NCBI GenBank assembly: GCA_965203045.1 | Contig: OZ241850.1 | Span: forward strand, 124,001-188,000 | Reading direction: 5' to 3' | Source: G965203045 sp965203045 | Lineage (GTDB): Bacteria; Pseudomonadota; Gammaproteobacteria; PS1; Pseudothioglobaceae | DNA: 64,000 bases | Shown here: in pieces, positions 16,935-26,359 of the stretch | How positions within the stretch are numbered: the stretch's first letter is position 1 | How the letters are laid out: every line of letters starts with the position of its first letter | Notes under the pieces: generated by a model | The model's database searches: none | Told to the model about the DNA's origin: nothing | The model's input: the letters and a program-made list of their open reading frames with translations, nothing else | Position numbers and translations under genes: made by a program

Positions 16935-18049
16935 ACCTACCTCCATTATCTTTATATATTCATTATCCGTGGTGTGAAAAAAAATGTCCTTATTGTGACT
17001 TTAACTCTCACAAAAAAATAGCTAAATACCAAAATTATACTCAAGCACTACTAACAGATTTAGACCAACATTTACTGCAGATAAAAAATCGCAAATTACA
17101 CTCTATTTTTATTGGCGGAGGTACACCAAGTTTACTAACAGTAAATGAAGTCCAAACTATTGTAAATGCAGTAGGAGAAAAATTAGAAATTAGCGATGAT
17201 GTAGAAATTACCTTAGAAGCTAACCCAAGTAGTAGCGAGGTGGAAAAATTTAGTGCCTTTAAACAGATTGGAGTTAATCGTCTATCAATAGGGGTGCAAA
17301 GTTTTAATGATAAAGAATTACAAACTATTGGTCGTATTCATAACTCAAATGCAGCTAAAACTGCAATAAAAGCAGCACAAGATGCAGAATTTGATGCTAT
17401 TAATATTGACTTAATGTATGGTATGCCTTGCCAAGATAAAAATGCTATTCTAACTAATCTTGAACAAGCAATTGCGCTTAAGCCAAGCCATATTTCTCAT
17501 TATCAATTTAGTATTGAACCTAATACTTATTTTGCCAAATACCCGCCATTATTACCGAATGAAGAGGTAATTTTTGAGTCTGAACAACTAGCCAAGCAAC
17601 ATTTAAAAAGCTACGGCTATCCGCAATATGAAATTTCCGCTTATGGCAAGGTTAAATGCAAACATAACCTAAATTATTGGCAATTTGGCGATTATTTGGG
17701 TATTGGGGCTGGCGCTTGTGGCAAAATTAGTTTAACAAACGGTGATATTATTCGTAGCACTAAAATAAAATCACCAATAGCCTACCAACAAAACCAAACG
17801 GCAAAATACACCAAAATAACTGCTAAACAATTAATTTTTGAATTTATGTTAAATGCTTTAAGACTAAAAGACGGTTTTGATATTCAATTATTTGAAAGTA
17901 GAACTAATCTTGAATTTAGCAACATAAGAGAAAAAATTAAACTTGGAATTGATAAAGGTCTTTTGCTACAGAATGGTTCCTCGTTTGTTGCAACTAAATT
18001 AGGTTTTAACTTTTTAAATAATTTACAATCCTTGTTCTTAAATGAATGA
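16931..18049 (+). CDS. hemW: Radical SAM heme chaperone HemW
   Basis: Radical SAM protein that binds heme and is proposed to deliver it to respiratory enzymes; long annotated as oxygen-independent coproporphyrinogen oxidase. 372 aa. The start is GTG at 16931 overlapping the rdgB stop by 4 nt. The cluster motif is Cys15-x3-Cys19-x2-Cys22 followed by Asp-Phe, the HemW pattern rather than the longer HemN one. GGGTPS near 63 and the NIDLMYGMP block near 160 are also present. The C-terminal HemN_C domain is shortened but recognisable. Confidence 0.95.
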   Translation: MNLPPLSLYIHYPWCEKKCPYCDFNSHKKIAKYQNYTQALLTDLDQHLLQIKNRKLHSIFIGGGTPSLLTVNEVQTIVNAVGEKLEISDDVEITLEANPSSSEVEKFSAFKQIGVNRLSIGVQSFNDKELQTIGRIHNSNAAKTAIKAAQDAEFDAINIDLMYGMPCQDKNAILTNLEQAIALKPSHISHYQFSIEPNTYFAKYPPLLPNEEVIFESEQLAKQHLKSYGYPQYEISAYGKVKCKHNLNYWQFGDYLGIGAGACGKISLTNGDIIRSTKIKSPIAYQQNQTAKYTKITAKQLIFEFMLNALRLKDGFDIQLFESRTNLEFSNIREKIKLGIDKGLLLQNGSSFVATKLGFNFLNNLQSLFLNE

Positions 18050-18992
18050 ACACAAACAAATTTTAATCAATCAAAACTACATTGGTTGGCGTTATGATGC
18101 CGCTATTGCCGATTTGTTGTCAGATTATTCACGAACTAAAATTAGCACTTTAATTAAACAAGGTGATATTAGTATTAATGGCAAAAAAATTATTGGCAAA
18201 GAACGTATTAAACAAAAGATTTTTATTGATTTAATTGTGCAAAACAACACCAATCAAAAATGGCAAGCAGACGACATCAAACTTGATATTATTGACGAAG
18301 ATGAACATATTTTGGTAATTAATAAACCATCAGGACTAGTAACCCATCCCGGTGCTGCTAATTTGGATAAAACCTTAGCAAATGCGCTATTACATTATTT
18401 GCCTCAGCTTAGGCAGGTGGATAGAGCAGGTATAGTCCATCGTCTAGACAAAGAAACATCAGGCTTATTAGTAGTTGCAAAAACACCTCTAGCACAGCAA
18501 CAGCTAATAAAGCAATTACAAAATCATCAAGTAAAAAGACAATATTTAGCTATTTGTTATGGTCATATAATCGCCGGCGACTCAATTAACAAAGCTCTGG
18601 GCCGCCATCCCAAAGACCGCACTAAATATGCAGTTTTAGAGATTGGTGGCAAAGACGCTATCACTCACTACCGCATTGCTACCCGCTTTGCTAATCATAC
18701 TCTTGTAAAAGTTAAACTAGAAACTGGCAGAACCCATCAAATTCGGGTACATCTAGCCTATATCGGACACAGTTTAGTTGCTGACAAAGTCTATGGTAAA
18801 GGTGTATACTTTGCTAAAAATATTGCCAATGAGGTTAAAATGGCAATAATAAATATGACTAGACACTGCTTGCATGCGCAAAAGTTAGAATTAATTCACC
18901 CCCAAACTAAACAATTACGTAAATGGCAGTCTAAAATGCCCACAGATATGAAAAATTTTCTACAGAAATTAACTAAATATGACTTGGCATAA
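18042..18992 (+). CDS. rluD: 23S rRNA pseudouridine synthase (RluD/RluC family)
   Basis: Isomerises uridines in large-subunit rRNA to pseudouridine. 316 aa, the RluD size. An N-terminal S4 RNA-binding domain (about 20-80) precedes the catalytic domain, whose active Asp lies in HRLDKETSGLLVVAKT near residue 137-152. GRTHQIRVHLAYIGHSLVAD near 227-246 closes the fold. RluD rather than RluC is preferred because of the neighbouring pgeF (yfiH), the usual partner of rluD. Overlaps hemW by 8 nt and pgeF by 14 nt. Confidence 0.92.
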   Translation: MNEHKQILINQNYIGWRYDAAIADLLSDYSRTKISTLIKQGDISINGKKIIGKERIKQKIFIDLIVQNNTNQKWQADDIKLDIIDEDEHILVINKPSGLVTHPGAANLDKTLANALLHYLPQLRQVDRAGIVHRLDKETSGLLVVAKTPLAQQQLIKQLQNHQVKRQYLAICYGHIIAGDSINKALGRHPKDRTKYAVLEIGGKDAITHYRIATRFANHTLVKVKLETGRTHQIRVHLAYIGHSLVADKVYGKGVYFAKNIANEVKMAIINMTRHCLHAQKLELIHPQTKQLRKWQSKMPTDMKNFLQKLTKYDLA

Positions 18993-19692
18993 AAATGTGC
19001 ATTATCTAACCACACCACGTTATTTAGACAGTGGAGTGAGTGTTGGTAGTTACGCTAATTTTAATCTGGCTGCACACACTGGTGATAACAAACAGTCAGT
19101 AATGAAAAATCGCCAACTATTACAACACCATTACCAATTACCAAGCATGCCCAAATGGCTTAATCAAGCTCACTCTGATTGTTGTTTACAAGCAGATAAA
19201 ATAAGTAGTTTAGTAGTAGCAGATGCAAGCTGGACAAAGCAAAAAGGTGTAGTTTGCGCAATATTAACTGCCGATTGTTTGCCAATTTTTATTAGTAATA
19301 CTGCTGGTGATTGTATAGCAATAGTCCACGCTGGTTATCAAGGATTGCTGGCTGGTATTATTGAAAAAACCATTAGGAGCATTCCTATTCAAGCAAATGA
19401 TATGCTAGTGCATTTAGGTCCTTGTATTGGTAGTAAAGCGCTTAGTCTAGATAAAAAAATATTTAAGCAATTTAGTGCTAAAAACCCAAATTTTACTGAC
19501 TGTTTTCAAGTAAAGGAAGATAATTATTATCTGAATATGCAACAAATAGCAGAGATAATTTTCAATCAACATAATATCATTAATATCAATTCTAATAACG
19601 CTTGTACTTACGATAATGATAGCCAATATTTTTCCTACCGTAGAGACGGCCCACACTCAGGCAGAATGGCTAATTTAATTTGGATGAGTTAA
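18979..19692 (+). CDS. pgeF: Purine nucleoside phosphorylase / laccase-domain protein (YfiH)
   Basis: Member of the multicopper-like YfiH family, described as a peptidoglycan-editing factor and as a purine-nucleoside-acting enzyme. 237 aa. The metal-binding residues appear in NQAHSD (His, near 62), TADCLPI (Cys, near 97) and HAGYQGL (His, near 114). C-terminal DSQYFSYRRDGPHSGRM is a strong family block. Last gene of the rdgB-hemW-rluD-pgeF run; the 110-nt gap after it carries the str operon promoter. Confidence 0.93.
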   Translation: MTWHKNVHYLTTPRYLDSGVSVGSYANFNLAAHTGDNKQSVMKNRQLLQHHYQLPSMPKWLNQAHSDCCLQADKISSLVVADASWTKQKGVVCAILTADCLPIFISNTAGDCIAIVHAGYQGLLAGIIEKTIRSIPIQANDMLVHLGPCIGSKALSLDKKIFKQFSAKNPNFTDCFQVKEDNYYLNMQQIAEIIFNQHNIININSNNACTYDNDSQYFSYRRDGPHSGRMANLIWMS

Positions 19693-19740
19693 ATAACAAA
19701 AAATATCTTATATTTATCACACTTTATTGTAAGCATACTG

Positions 19741-19746
19741 TATAAT
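19741..19746 (+). promoter_or_regulatory. Promoter -10 of the rpsL (str) operon
   Basis: Perfect TATAAT 57 nt before the rpsL ATG, in the only sizeable gap upstream of the 16-kb ribosomal/RNA-polymerase run. No good -35 stands at 16-18 nt. A TG dinucleotide directly precedes the hexamer. The position fits a leader of about 50 nt; assignment is by position and motif. Confidence 0.6.
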
Positions 19747-19802
19747 ACCGCCCTTTTTTATCAAAAGCTGTTACAAGATTTGTATATTTAAGTGGATGTT
19801 AT

Positions 19803-20177
19803 ATGTCAACAATTAACCAATTAGTGCGTAAACCGCGCAAAAGTAAAGTCAGCAAGAGTGGTGTCCCAGCACTAGATAGATGCCCACAAAAACGCGGAGT
19901 TTGCACTCGTGTTTACACTACTACGCCCAAAAAACCTAACTCAGCTTTGCGCAAGGTAGCCCGAGTTAGACTCACTAATGCGGCAGAAGTAACTGCTTAT
20001 ATTGGCGGTGAAGGGCATAAATTACAAGAACACTCGGTAATTTTGATTCGTGGGGGTAGGGTTAAAGATTTACCCGGTGTACGTTATCACACTGTGCGCG
20101 GCGCCTTAGATACCAGTGGCGTTGAAAATCGCGCCCAAGGCAGATCAAAATATGGAGCTAAAAAACCCAAAAAGTAA
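19803..20177 (+). CDS. rpsL: 30S ribosomal protein S12
   Basis: Decoding-centre protein of the small subunit. 124 aa with the invariant blocks CPQKRGVCTRVYTTTPKKPN (about 27-46) and RGGRVKDLPGVRYH (about 85-98). The lysines whose substitution causes streptomycin resistance in other bacteria (TPKKPN, and VKDLPG) have the wild-type residues. First gene of the str operon; rpsG follows after 8 nt. Confidence 0.99.
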   Translation: MSTINQLVRKPRKSKVSKSGVPALDRCPQKRGVCTRVYTTTPKKPNSALRKVARVRLTNAAEVTAYIGGEGHKLQEHSVILIRGGRVKDLPGVRYHTVRGALDTSGVENRAQGRSKYGAKKPKK

Positions 20178-20185
20178 CATTTATT

Positions 20186-20653
20186 ATGAGAAGAAAACCA
20201 GCACCTAAAAGAATCATTTTGCCCGACCCAAAATACAATGATTTAACATTGGCAAAATTTATTAATATTTTGATGTTAAAAGGTAAAAAATCAATAGCAG
20301 AAAAAATTGTCTATAAAGCCTTAAATGCTATTGAAAATAAAGGCAATAAAGAGCCAATTGAGGTATTTAAGCAGGCACTAGAAAATGTGGGGCCAAAGGT
20401 TGAGATTAAATCTCGCAGAATGGGAGGTTCTACTTATCAAATCCCAGTTGAAGTGCGCTCGCAAAGAAAAATGGCATTGGCAATGCGTTGGATAATTGAA
20501 GCAGCTAGAAAACGCAGCGAAAAAGGTATGCAACTAAGATTAGCTTCCGAAGTGCTAGATGCAAAGGCTAACCGTGGAGGTGCTTTGAAAAGACGCGAAG
20601 ACACTCACCGTATGGCAGAAGCAAATAAAGCATTTGCTCATTTTCGCTGGTAA
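20186..20653 (+). CDS. rpsG: 30S ribosomal protein S7
   Basis: Primary 16S rRNA-binding protein that nucleates the head of the small subunit; in E. coli it also represses its own operon. 155 aa. Typical start MRRKPAPKRIILPDPKY and conserved RRMGGSTYQIPVEVRSQR near 77-94, end MAEANKAFAHFRW. 29 nt separate it from fusA. Confidence 0.99.
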   Translation: MRRKPAPKRIILPDPKYNDLTLAKFINILMLKGKKSIAEKIVYKALNAIENKGNKEPIEVFKQALENVGPKVEIKSRRMGGSTYQIPVEVRSQRKMALAMRWIIEAARKRSEKGMQLRLASEVLDAKANRGGALKRREDTHRMAEANKAFAHFRW

Positions 20654-20682
20654 TAACCAAACATTTAAACTAGATAAATAAT

Positions 20683-22779
20683 ATGGCAAGGAAAACCTCA
20701 CTAAATCATTATCGCAACGTTGGTATTATGGCGCACATTGATGCCGGTAAAACTACCACTACCGAGCGTATTTTGCTCTACACCGGTAGAACACACAAAA
20801 TTGGTGAAGTTCACGACGGCGATGCAACTATGGATTGGATGGAACAAGAGCGGGAACGTGGTATTACTATCACTTCAGCGGCTACTACTTGCCACTGGAA
20901 GGGAATGGATAATCAATACCAAGACCACAATATTAACATTATTGATACTCCGGGGCATGTAGATTTTACTATTGAGGTAGAACGTTCATTAAAAGTCCTA
21001 GATGGTGCTGTTGCAGTATTTTGCGCAGTTGGCGGTGTAGAACCGCAATCAGAAACCGTCTGGCGTCAAGCAAATAAATATCATGTTCCAAGAATTGGTT
21101 TTGTTAATAAAATGGACCGCTCTGGCGCTAATTTTTTAGTAGTGGTGCAAAAAATTAAAAAAATGCTCGGCGCTAATGCAGTGCCTATGCAACTGGCAAT
21201 AGGTGCTGAGGATAATTTCAAAGGAATAATTGATTTAGTGCGTATGCAAGCAATTTATTGGAATGAAGCAGACCAAGGCATTACTTACAAGGCAAAAGAA
21301 ATACCATCTGATTTACAAAATTTAGCTAACAAATATCACCAAAAAATGATAGAAATTGCCGCAGAAGCTTCTGAAGAATTAATGGATAAATACTTAAATA
21401 CTGGTAATTTATCAGAACAAGACATTCATAAGGGTATCCGTGCTCAAACCATTAGCAATGAAATAGTGCCTATGTTTTGCGGTTCAGCTTTTAAAAATAA
21501 AGGAGTCCAAGCGGTCCTAGATGCAATAATTGAGTATATGCCTTCCCCAGTTGATATTCCTGCTATTAAAGGAATATCGGCAAATCATGTTGAGTTGGTG
21601 CGCAAGGTTGATGACAAAGAACCTTTTGCCGCCCTCGCTTTTAAAATTGCAACCGACCCATTTGTAGGTAATTTAACTTTTTTCCGCGTTTACTCTGGTA
21701 GTTTAAAAGCTGGTGATTTTGTTTATAACTCTACTAAAGATAAAAAAGACCGTATTGGCAGAATGGTGCAAATGCACTCTAATAATCGAGAGGAAATTAA
21801 AGAAGTGTTTACTGGCGATATTGCTGCTGCTATCGGGCTTAAAAATGTTACAACAGGTGATACTCTATGCGATATAGAGCACAAGGTTATTTTAGAGAAG
21901 ATGGAATTTCCAGAACCAGTAATGTCAGTTGCTGTTGAACCTAAAAGTAAAGCAGACCAAGAAAAGATGTCAATTGCTCTTAACAAACTTGCAAATGAAG
22001 ACCCATCTTTTCGGGTACACGCAGACGAAGAGTCAGGTCAAACCATTATTTCTGGTATGGGCGAGCTACATTTGGATATTATTGTCGATAGATTAAAAAG
22101 AGAGTTTAGTGTAGAATGTAGCGTGGGAGCGCCACAAGTGGCCTATAGAGAATCTATTATCAGCAGTGTAGAACAAGAGCATAAGTTTGCCAAACAAACT
22201 GGCGGTCGTGGTCAGTATGGGCATGTTTATTTACGCATTGAACCACAAAAGGCAGGAAGTGGTTATCAGTTTGTAGATAAAATTAAAGGTGGAGTGATCC
22301 CCAAAGAATACATTCCCGCAGTTGATAAAGGCGTGCAGGAACAAATGAAAAACGGTGTTATCGCCGGTTTCCCACTAGTAGATATGAAAGTAACAGTTTA
22401 TGACGGTTCTTATCACGATGTTGATAGCAGTGAAATAGCATTTAAAATTGCTGCTAGTAAGTGTTTACAAGAAGGGGTAAAAAAAGCAAAGCCAGTGTTG
22501 CTAGAACCAATTATGAAAGTTGAAGTGACCACACCTGAAGATTATATGGGTGATGTAATGGGTGATTTAAACCGTCGCCGTGGTGTTATTCAAAATATGG
22601 AAGACACTCTAGTTGGCAAAAATATCAGAGCGGAAGTGCCGTTATCAGAAATGTTTGGTTATGCAACTGATATGCGTTCAATGTCGCAGGGGCGCGCTAG
22701 CTATTCAATGGAATTTAAAAAATATAATCCAGCGCCACAAAACATTACTGACGAAATAATAGCAAAATTTAATGGATAA
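20683..22779 (+). CDS. fusA: Elongation factor G
   Basis: GTPase that translocates the ribosome and, with RRF, recycles it. 698 aa. G1 AHIDAGKTTTTE (about 17-28), switch RGITITSAATT near 64, DTPGHVDF near 88-95, NKMD near 142-145, then domains II-V ending with the RSMSQGRASYSMEF block near 665. Third gene of the str operon; tuf follows after 19 nt with an AGGAG before its start. Confidence 0.99.
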   Translation: MARKTSLNHYRNVGIMAHIDAGKTTTTERILLYTGRTHKIGEVHDGDATMDWMEQERERGITITSAATTCHWKGMDNQYQDHNINIIDTPGHVDFTIEVERSLKVLDGAVAVFCAVGGVEPQSETVWRQANKYHVPRIGFVNKMDRSGANFLVVVQKIKKMLGANAVPMQLAIGAEDNFKGIIDLVRMQAIYWNEADQGITYKAKEIPSDLQNLANKYHQKMIEIAAEASEELMDKYLNTGNLSEQDIHKGIRAQTISNEIVPMFCGSAFKNKGVQAVLDAIIEYMPSPVDIPAIKGISANHVELVRKVDDKEPFAALAFKIATDPFVGNLTFFRVYSGSLKAGDFVYNSTKDKKDRIGRMVQMHSNNREEIKEVFTGDIAAAIGLKNVTTGDTLCDIEHKVILEKMEFPEPVMSVAVEPKSKADQEKMSIALNKLANEDPSFRVHADEESGQTIISGMGELHLDIIVDRLKREFSVECSVGAPQVAYRESIISSVEQEHKFAKQTGGRGQYGHVYLRIEPQKAGSGYQFVDKIKGGVIPKEYIPAVDKGVQEQMKNGVIAGFPLVDMKVTVYDGSYHDVDSSEIAFKIAASKCLQEGVKKAKPVLLEPIMKVEVTTPEDYMGDVMGDLNRRRGVIQNMEDTLVGKNIRAEVPLSEMFGYATDMRSMSQGRASYSMEFKKYNPAPQNITDEIIAKFNG

Positions 22780-22798
22780 TTTATTTTAGGAGAAAAAA

Positions 22799-23989
22799 AT
22801 GGCAAAAGAAAAATTTGAAAGGAGCAAACCTCACATAAATGTTGGCACCATTGGTCATGTTGACCACGGCAAAACTACGCTAACCGCAGCTCTTACTAAG
22901 GTAATGTCTGATCAAAGAGGCGGCGAATTTAAGGATTATACAGATATTGATAATGCCCCTGAGGAAAAGGAACGTGGTATTACTATTTCAACAGCCCATG
23001 TTGAATACGAAAGCGAAAAACGTCACTACGCCCACGTTGATTGCCCAGGTCATGCTGATTATATCAAAAATATGATAACTGGTGCTGCGCAAATGGACGG
23101 TGCTATTTTAGTTTGTTCGGCAGCAGATGGTCCCATGCCACAAACCAGAGAGCATATCCTATTATCACGTCAAGTGGGTGTACCTTATATTGTGGTATAT
23201 ATGAATAAGGCTGACCAAGTTGATGATAAAGAACTAATAGAATTAGTAGAGATGGAAATCAGAGAATTGCTTAATGAATATGAATTCCCCGGTGATGATA
23301 CTCCGATTATTTACGGTTCGGCTCTAAAAGCCCTAGAAGGTGATACCTCAGAGATTGGCGTACCCTCTATTATAAAGCTGGTAGAAGCGCTAGATAATTA
23401 TATACCAGAGCCTAAACGTGATATTGATAAGCCGTTTTTAATGCCTATTGAAGATGTGTTTTCCATATCAGGTAGAGGCACGGTGGTAACCGGTCGTATT
23501 GAACGAGGTGTTGTAAATGTTAATGATGAAATTGAAATTATTGGCATTAAAAAAACCCAGACCACTATTTGCACTGGTGTGGAAATGTTTCGTAAATTGT
23601 TAGATAGGGGCCAGGCTGGTGATAATGTTGGTGTATTGCTTAGAGGTACCAAACGCGAAGAAGTAGAACGAGGTCAAGTACTAGCAAAACCAAAAAGTAT
23701 TACCCCGCACACTAAATTTGAAGCAGAAGTTTATGTGCTGAACAAAGAAGAAGGTGGCAGACATACTCCTTTTTTTTCTAACTACCGCCCACAGTTCTAT
23801 TTCCGCACTACTGATGTAACCGGCGCTTGTGAATTACCCAAAGATGTAGAAATGGTAATGCCGGGTGATAATATTAAAATGAGCGTTCAACTACTAGCGC
23901 CAATTGCTATGGAAGAAGGTGGTCGTTTTGCTATAAGAGAAGGTGGTAAGACTGTCGGCGCTGGAGTTGTTGCCAAAGTTATTGATTAA
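22799..23989 (+). CDS. tuf: Elongation factor Tu
   Basis: GTPase that brings aminoacyl-tRNA to the ribosome. 396 aa. G1 GHVDHGKTT (about 19-27), RGITISTAHVEYE near 59, DCPGHADY near 81-88, NKAD near 136-139 and the C-terminal GRFAIREGGKTVGAGVV. The only tuf in the window. It ends the str operon on its left and begins the tRNA-Trp-secE-nusG string on its right, positions normally held by tufA and tufB respectively. Confidence 0.99.
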   Translation: MAKEKFERSKPHINVGTIGHVDHGKTTLTAALTKVMSDQRGGEFKDYTDIDNAPEEKERGITISTAHVEYESEKRHYAHVDCPGHADYIKNMITGAAQMDGAILVCSAADGPMPQTREHILLSRQVGVPYIVVYMNKADQVDDKELIELVEMEIRELLNEYEFPGDDTPIIYGSALKALEGDTSEIGVPSIIKLVEALDNYIPEPKRDIDKPFLMPIEDVFSISGRGTVVTGRIERGVVNVNDEIEIIGIKKTQTTICTGVEMFRKLLDRGQAGDNVGVLLRGTKREEVERGQVLAKPKSITPHTKFEAEVYVLNKEEGGRHTPFFSNYRPQFYFRTTDVTGACELPKDVEMVMPGDNIKMSVQLLAPIAMEEGGRFAIREGGKTVGAGVVAKVID

Positions 23990-24058
23990 TTAACGATAAA
24001 AAGTAAAAGCAAAAGAATTATTTATTAATTTGAAATAAACTTGTTGTTCTTTTAATTT

Positions 24059-24134
24059 AGGCAAGTGGCTCAATTGGTAGAGTGGCGGTCTCCAAAACCG
24101 TTGGTTGGGGGTTCGAGTCCCTCCTTGCCTGCCA
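24059..24134 (+). tRNA. tRNA-Trp (anticodon CCA)
   Basis: 76-nt cloverleaf checked by eye: 7-bp acceptor AGGCAAG/CTTGCCT, D stem GCTC/GAGT, anticodon stem GCGGT/ACCGT with one G-U pair around loop CTCCAAA (anticodon CCA), 5-nt variable region, T stem GGGGG/CCCTC with loop TTCGAGT, discriminator G and an encoded 3' CCA. Between tuf and secE, the classic place of trpT in gammaproteobacteria and likely processed from the same transcript. Confidence 0.97.
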
Positions 24135-24152
24135 ATATTTTAGGATTATATT

Positions 24153-24512
24153 GTGGCTGAAATAGAAAGTAAAAACCAAGACCAAGGCTTAATTTGGCTT
24201 ATTGCTGGTGGTGCAGTTTTTGTTGCTAGTTTGCTATCTTTTTATACTATTGAACAAACCGCCTTTATCAGAACTCTGATTGTTTTATTAGGTTTTATAA
24301 TTGGCGCATTTCTGGTATATCAAGCAGATACTGGTAAAAAAATTGTCCATTTTTTCTTAGAAACTAAAATTGAACTTAAAAAAGTTTTTTGGCCCACGCG
24401 CCCAGAAACAATAAAGATGACCATCACAGTTATCATTGGCGTTGTTATTATTGCTTTATTTTTATGGTTGGTTGATAGTATATTACTTTGGCTAGTTAAA
24501 AAATTTATTTAA
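24153..24512 (+). CDS. secE: Preprotein translocase subunit SecE
   Basis: Essential clamp of the SecYEG protein channel in the inner membrane. 119 aa from a GTG start, with three hydrophobic segments (about 15-33, 38-57 and 90-112) as in the long gammaproteobacterial form. The conserved amphipathic block KKVFWPTRPETIKMT is near 74-88. Followed by nusG after 8 nt. Confidence 0.96.
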   Translation: MAEIESKNQDQGLIWLIAGGAVFVASLLSFYTIEQTAFIRTLIVLLGFIIGAFLVYQADTGKKIVHFFLETKIELKKVFWPTRPETIKMTITVIIGVVIIALFLWLVDSILLWLVKKFI

Positions 24513-24520
24513 GGAATTAA

Positions 24521-25054
24521 ATGGCAAAAAAATGGTATATCATCCATGCTCGTAGCGGTTATGAATCTAAAGTCAAAACAGCTATTGAAGAGAGGATTGA
24601 ACAACAAAATTTAAGCAAATTATTTGGCAAAATTTTAATCCCTACCGAGAGTGTTGTTGAATTAAAAGATGGACAAAAGAAAAATACAGAAAGAAAATTT
24701 TTTCCCGGTTATATGTTCATTTATATGGAATTGACCGAATCTTTATGGCTAATGGTAAAAAACATCAACTATGTAATTGGTTTTATTGGCGGCAGTGGTA
24801 CTGAACCAACACCAGTGCATAAAAAAGAAATGGAACGTATTTTAAATAAAATTCGGGAAGGAGCTGATAAACCTAAACCTAAAATTACTTATCAAGAGGG
24901 AGAAGAAGTACTGATTACCGACGGTCCTTTTAACGAATTTAATGGCATTGTTGAAAATGTTGATTATGAAAAAAATAGTCTACAAGTAGCGGTGCAAATT
25001 TTTGGTCGCACCACGCCGGTAGTATTAGAATTTTTTCAAGTTGAAAAGACTTAA
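24521..25054 (+). CDS. nusG: Transcription termination/antitermination factor NusG
   Basis: RNA-polymerase-bound elongation factor linking transcription with Rho and the leading ribosome. 177 aa. NGN domain begins KWYIIHARSGYE and contains RKFFPGYMFIYM near 61-72; C-terminal KOW domain has VLITDGPFNEFNGIVENVDY near 127-146. Normal length. 15 nt before rplK. Confidence 0.98.
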   Translation: MAKKWYIIHARSGYESKVKTAIEERIEQQNLSKLFGKILIPTESVVELKDGQKKNTERKFFPGYMFIYMELTESLWLMVKNINYVIGFIGGSGTEPTPVHKKEMERILNKIREGADKPKPKITYQEGEEVLITDGPFNEFNGIVENVDYEKNSLQVAVQIFGRTTPVVLEFFQVEKT

Positions 25055-25069
25055 ACTGGAGTTTAAAAA

Positions 25070-25510
25070 ATGGCAAAAAAAATAGAAAATTACATTAAAT
25101 TGCAAGTTAAAGCTGGCGAAGCAAATCCGTCGCCTCCAGTAGGGCCAGCTCTAGGTCAATATGGTATTAATATTATGGATTTTTGTAAAACTTTCAATGA
25201 TAAAACCAAAAATTTAGATAAAGGTATGCCGGTGCCGGTAATTATTACTGTTTATAACGATCGTAGTTTTACTTTTATTACTAAAACTCCACCAGCTGCG
25301 GTGTTACTGAAAAAACTTAGTAACGTGCAGAAAGGCAGTAGCGTACCCCATTTAGAAAAAGTAGGCACTATTAACCGTAGCCAATTAGAAGAAATTGCCA
25401 ATATCAAAATGCAAGACTTAAATGCTAATGATATAAACGCAGCAGTGAAAATAATCGCCGGAACTGCAAGAAGTATTGGTTTAACTGTGGAGAACCAAAC
25501 AAATGGCTAA
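25070..25510 (+). CDS. rplK: 50S ribosomal protein L11
   Basis: Protein of the GTPase-associated centre of the large subunit. 146 aa. Conserved KLQVKAGEANPSPPVGPALGQ-type N-terminus (key proline-rich block near 21-31) and C-terminal RNA-binding domain ending in GTARSIGLTVE. Its end overlaps the start of rplA by 8 nt. Confidence 0.98.
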   Translation: MAKKIENYIKLQVKAGEANPSPPVGPALGQYGINIMDFCKTFNDKTKNLDKGMPVPVIITVYNDRSFTFITKTPPAAVLLKKLSNVQKGSSVPHLEKVGTINRSQLEEIANIKMQDLNANDINAAVKIIAGTARSIGLTVENQTNG

Positions 25511-26201
25511 AATATCTAAAAACCGACAAGCAGTTAAGGAAAAAATAAATAAAGAAGAAAAATACCCTCTAGAAAATGCTATTACTTTACTAAAAGAAAC
25601 CGCCTTTGCTAAATTTAACGAATCAGTTGATATAAGTATTAATTTAGGTATTGATGCTACTAAATCTGACCAAACCATACGTGGGTCAGTAATACTGCCT
25701 AATAGTAGTAACAAAAAGATAAAAGTAGCAGTATTTGCCAGCGGTGATAATGCTAAAAAAGCCCTCAATGCCGGCGCAGATACAGTTGGTATGGATGATT
25801 TAGCAAAAACTATCCAAAGTGGTGATTTGAGTTATGATGTAATAATTGCAATCCCGGATGCAATGAATATCGTTGGTAAATTAGGACAATTACTAGGTCC
25901 TAGAGGTTTGATGCCTAACCCTAAATTAGGTACTGTCAATAATGATATTGAAACTGCTGTTAAAAACGCCAAATCAGGTCAAGTGCGTTATCGAGCTGAT
26001 AAAGGTGGTGTTGTGCATGCTAATATTGGTAGTATTAATATTGATACAGATAAATTAGCTGCTAATGTTAACGCTTTATTAGCGGCACTAAAAAAAGACA
26101 AACCAGAAACTGCTAAAGGCGTCTATTTTAAGAAAATTAGTATTTCTAGCACTATGGGTGCCGGTATTGCAATTGATATTACATCAACCATGCTAAATTA
26201 A
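25503..26201 (+). CDS. rplA: 50S ribosomal protein L1
   Basis: Stalk protein near the E site; in E. coli it represses translation of the rplK-rplA mRNA. 232 aa. Family signature around IAIPDAMNIVGKLGQLLGPRGLMPNPKLGT (split over about 118-147) and RYRADKGGVVHANIG near 161-175. The 158 nt after it holds the L10 leader. Confidence 0.98.
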   Translation: MAKISKNRQAVKEKINKEEKYPLENAITLLKETAFAKFNESVDISINLGIDATKSDQTIRGSVILPNSSNKKIKVAVFASGDNAKKALNAGADTVGMDDLAKTIQSGDLSYDVIIAIPDAMNIVGKLGQLLGPRGLMPNPKLGTVNNDIETAVKNAKSGQVRYRADKGGVVHANIGSINIDTDKLAANVNALLAALKKDKPETAKGVYFKKISISSTMGAGIAIDITSTMLN

Positions 26202-26218
26202 ATATTAATAATTTTTTA

Positions 26219-26339
26219 GGTCTGTTGTTTTAGGGCCTCAAAGACCGTAGGTGATAGATATCTTAATTCAGTGCAATATAAAACCTACGCAGAGGGCAAA
26301 TAAAAACCCTAGGTGGTTATCAATAATGATAACTTTTTT
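26219..26339 (+). promoter_or_regulatory. Ribosomal protein L10 leader with terminator-like last hairpin
   Basis: Structured leader in the rplA-rplJ gap. Successive pairings read by eye: GGTCT (26219-26223)/AGACC (26242-26246); GTAGGT (26247-26252)/ACCTAC (26283-26288); AGGG (26293-26296)/CCCT (26307-26310); then GTTATCA (26316-26322)/TGATAAC (26327-26333) with loop ATAA and six T (26334-26339). Position and the ACCTACGCAG block fit the L10 leader family, which binds the L10-(L12) complex and controls rplJL. The last hairpin with its T run looks like a weak intrinsic terminator, which would allow attenuation as well as translational control. Confidence 0.7.
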
Positions 26340-26359
26340 AATTACAATGAGGAGTGTTT

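Noticed and set aside
26354..26359. Earlier GTG start for rplJ
   Set aside because: The GAGGAG ribosome site abuts this codon with no spacer; the ATG at 26360 has correct spacing and gives the usual L10 N-terminus.
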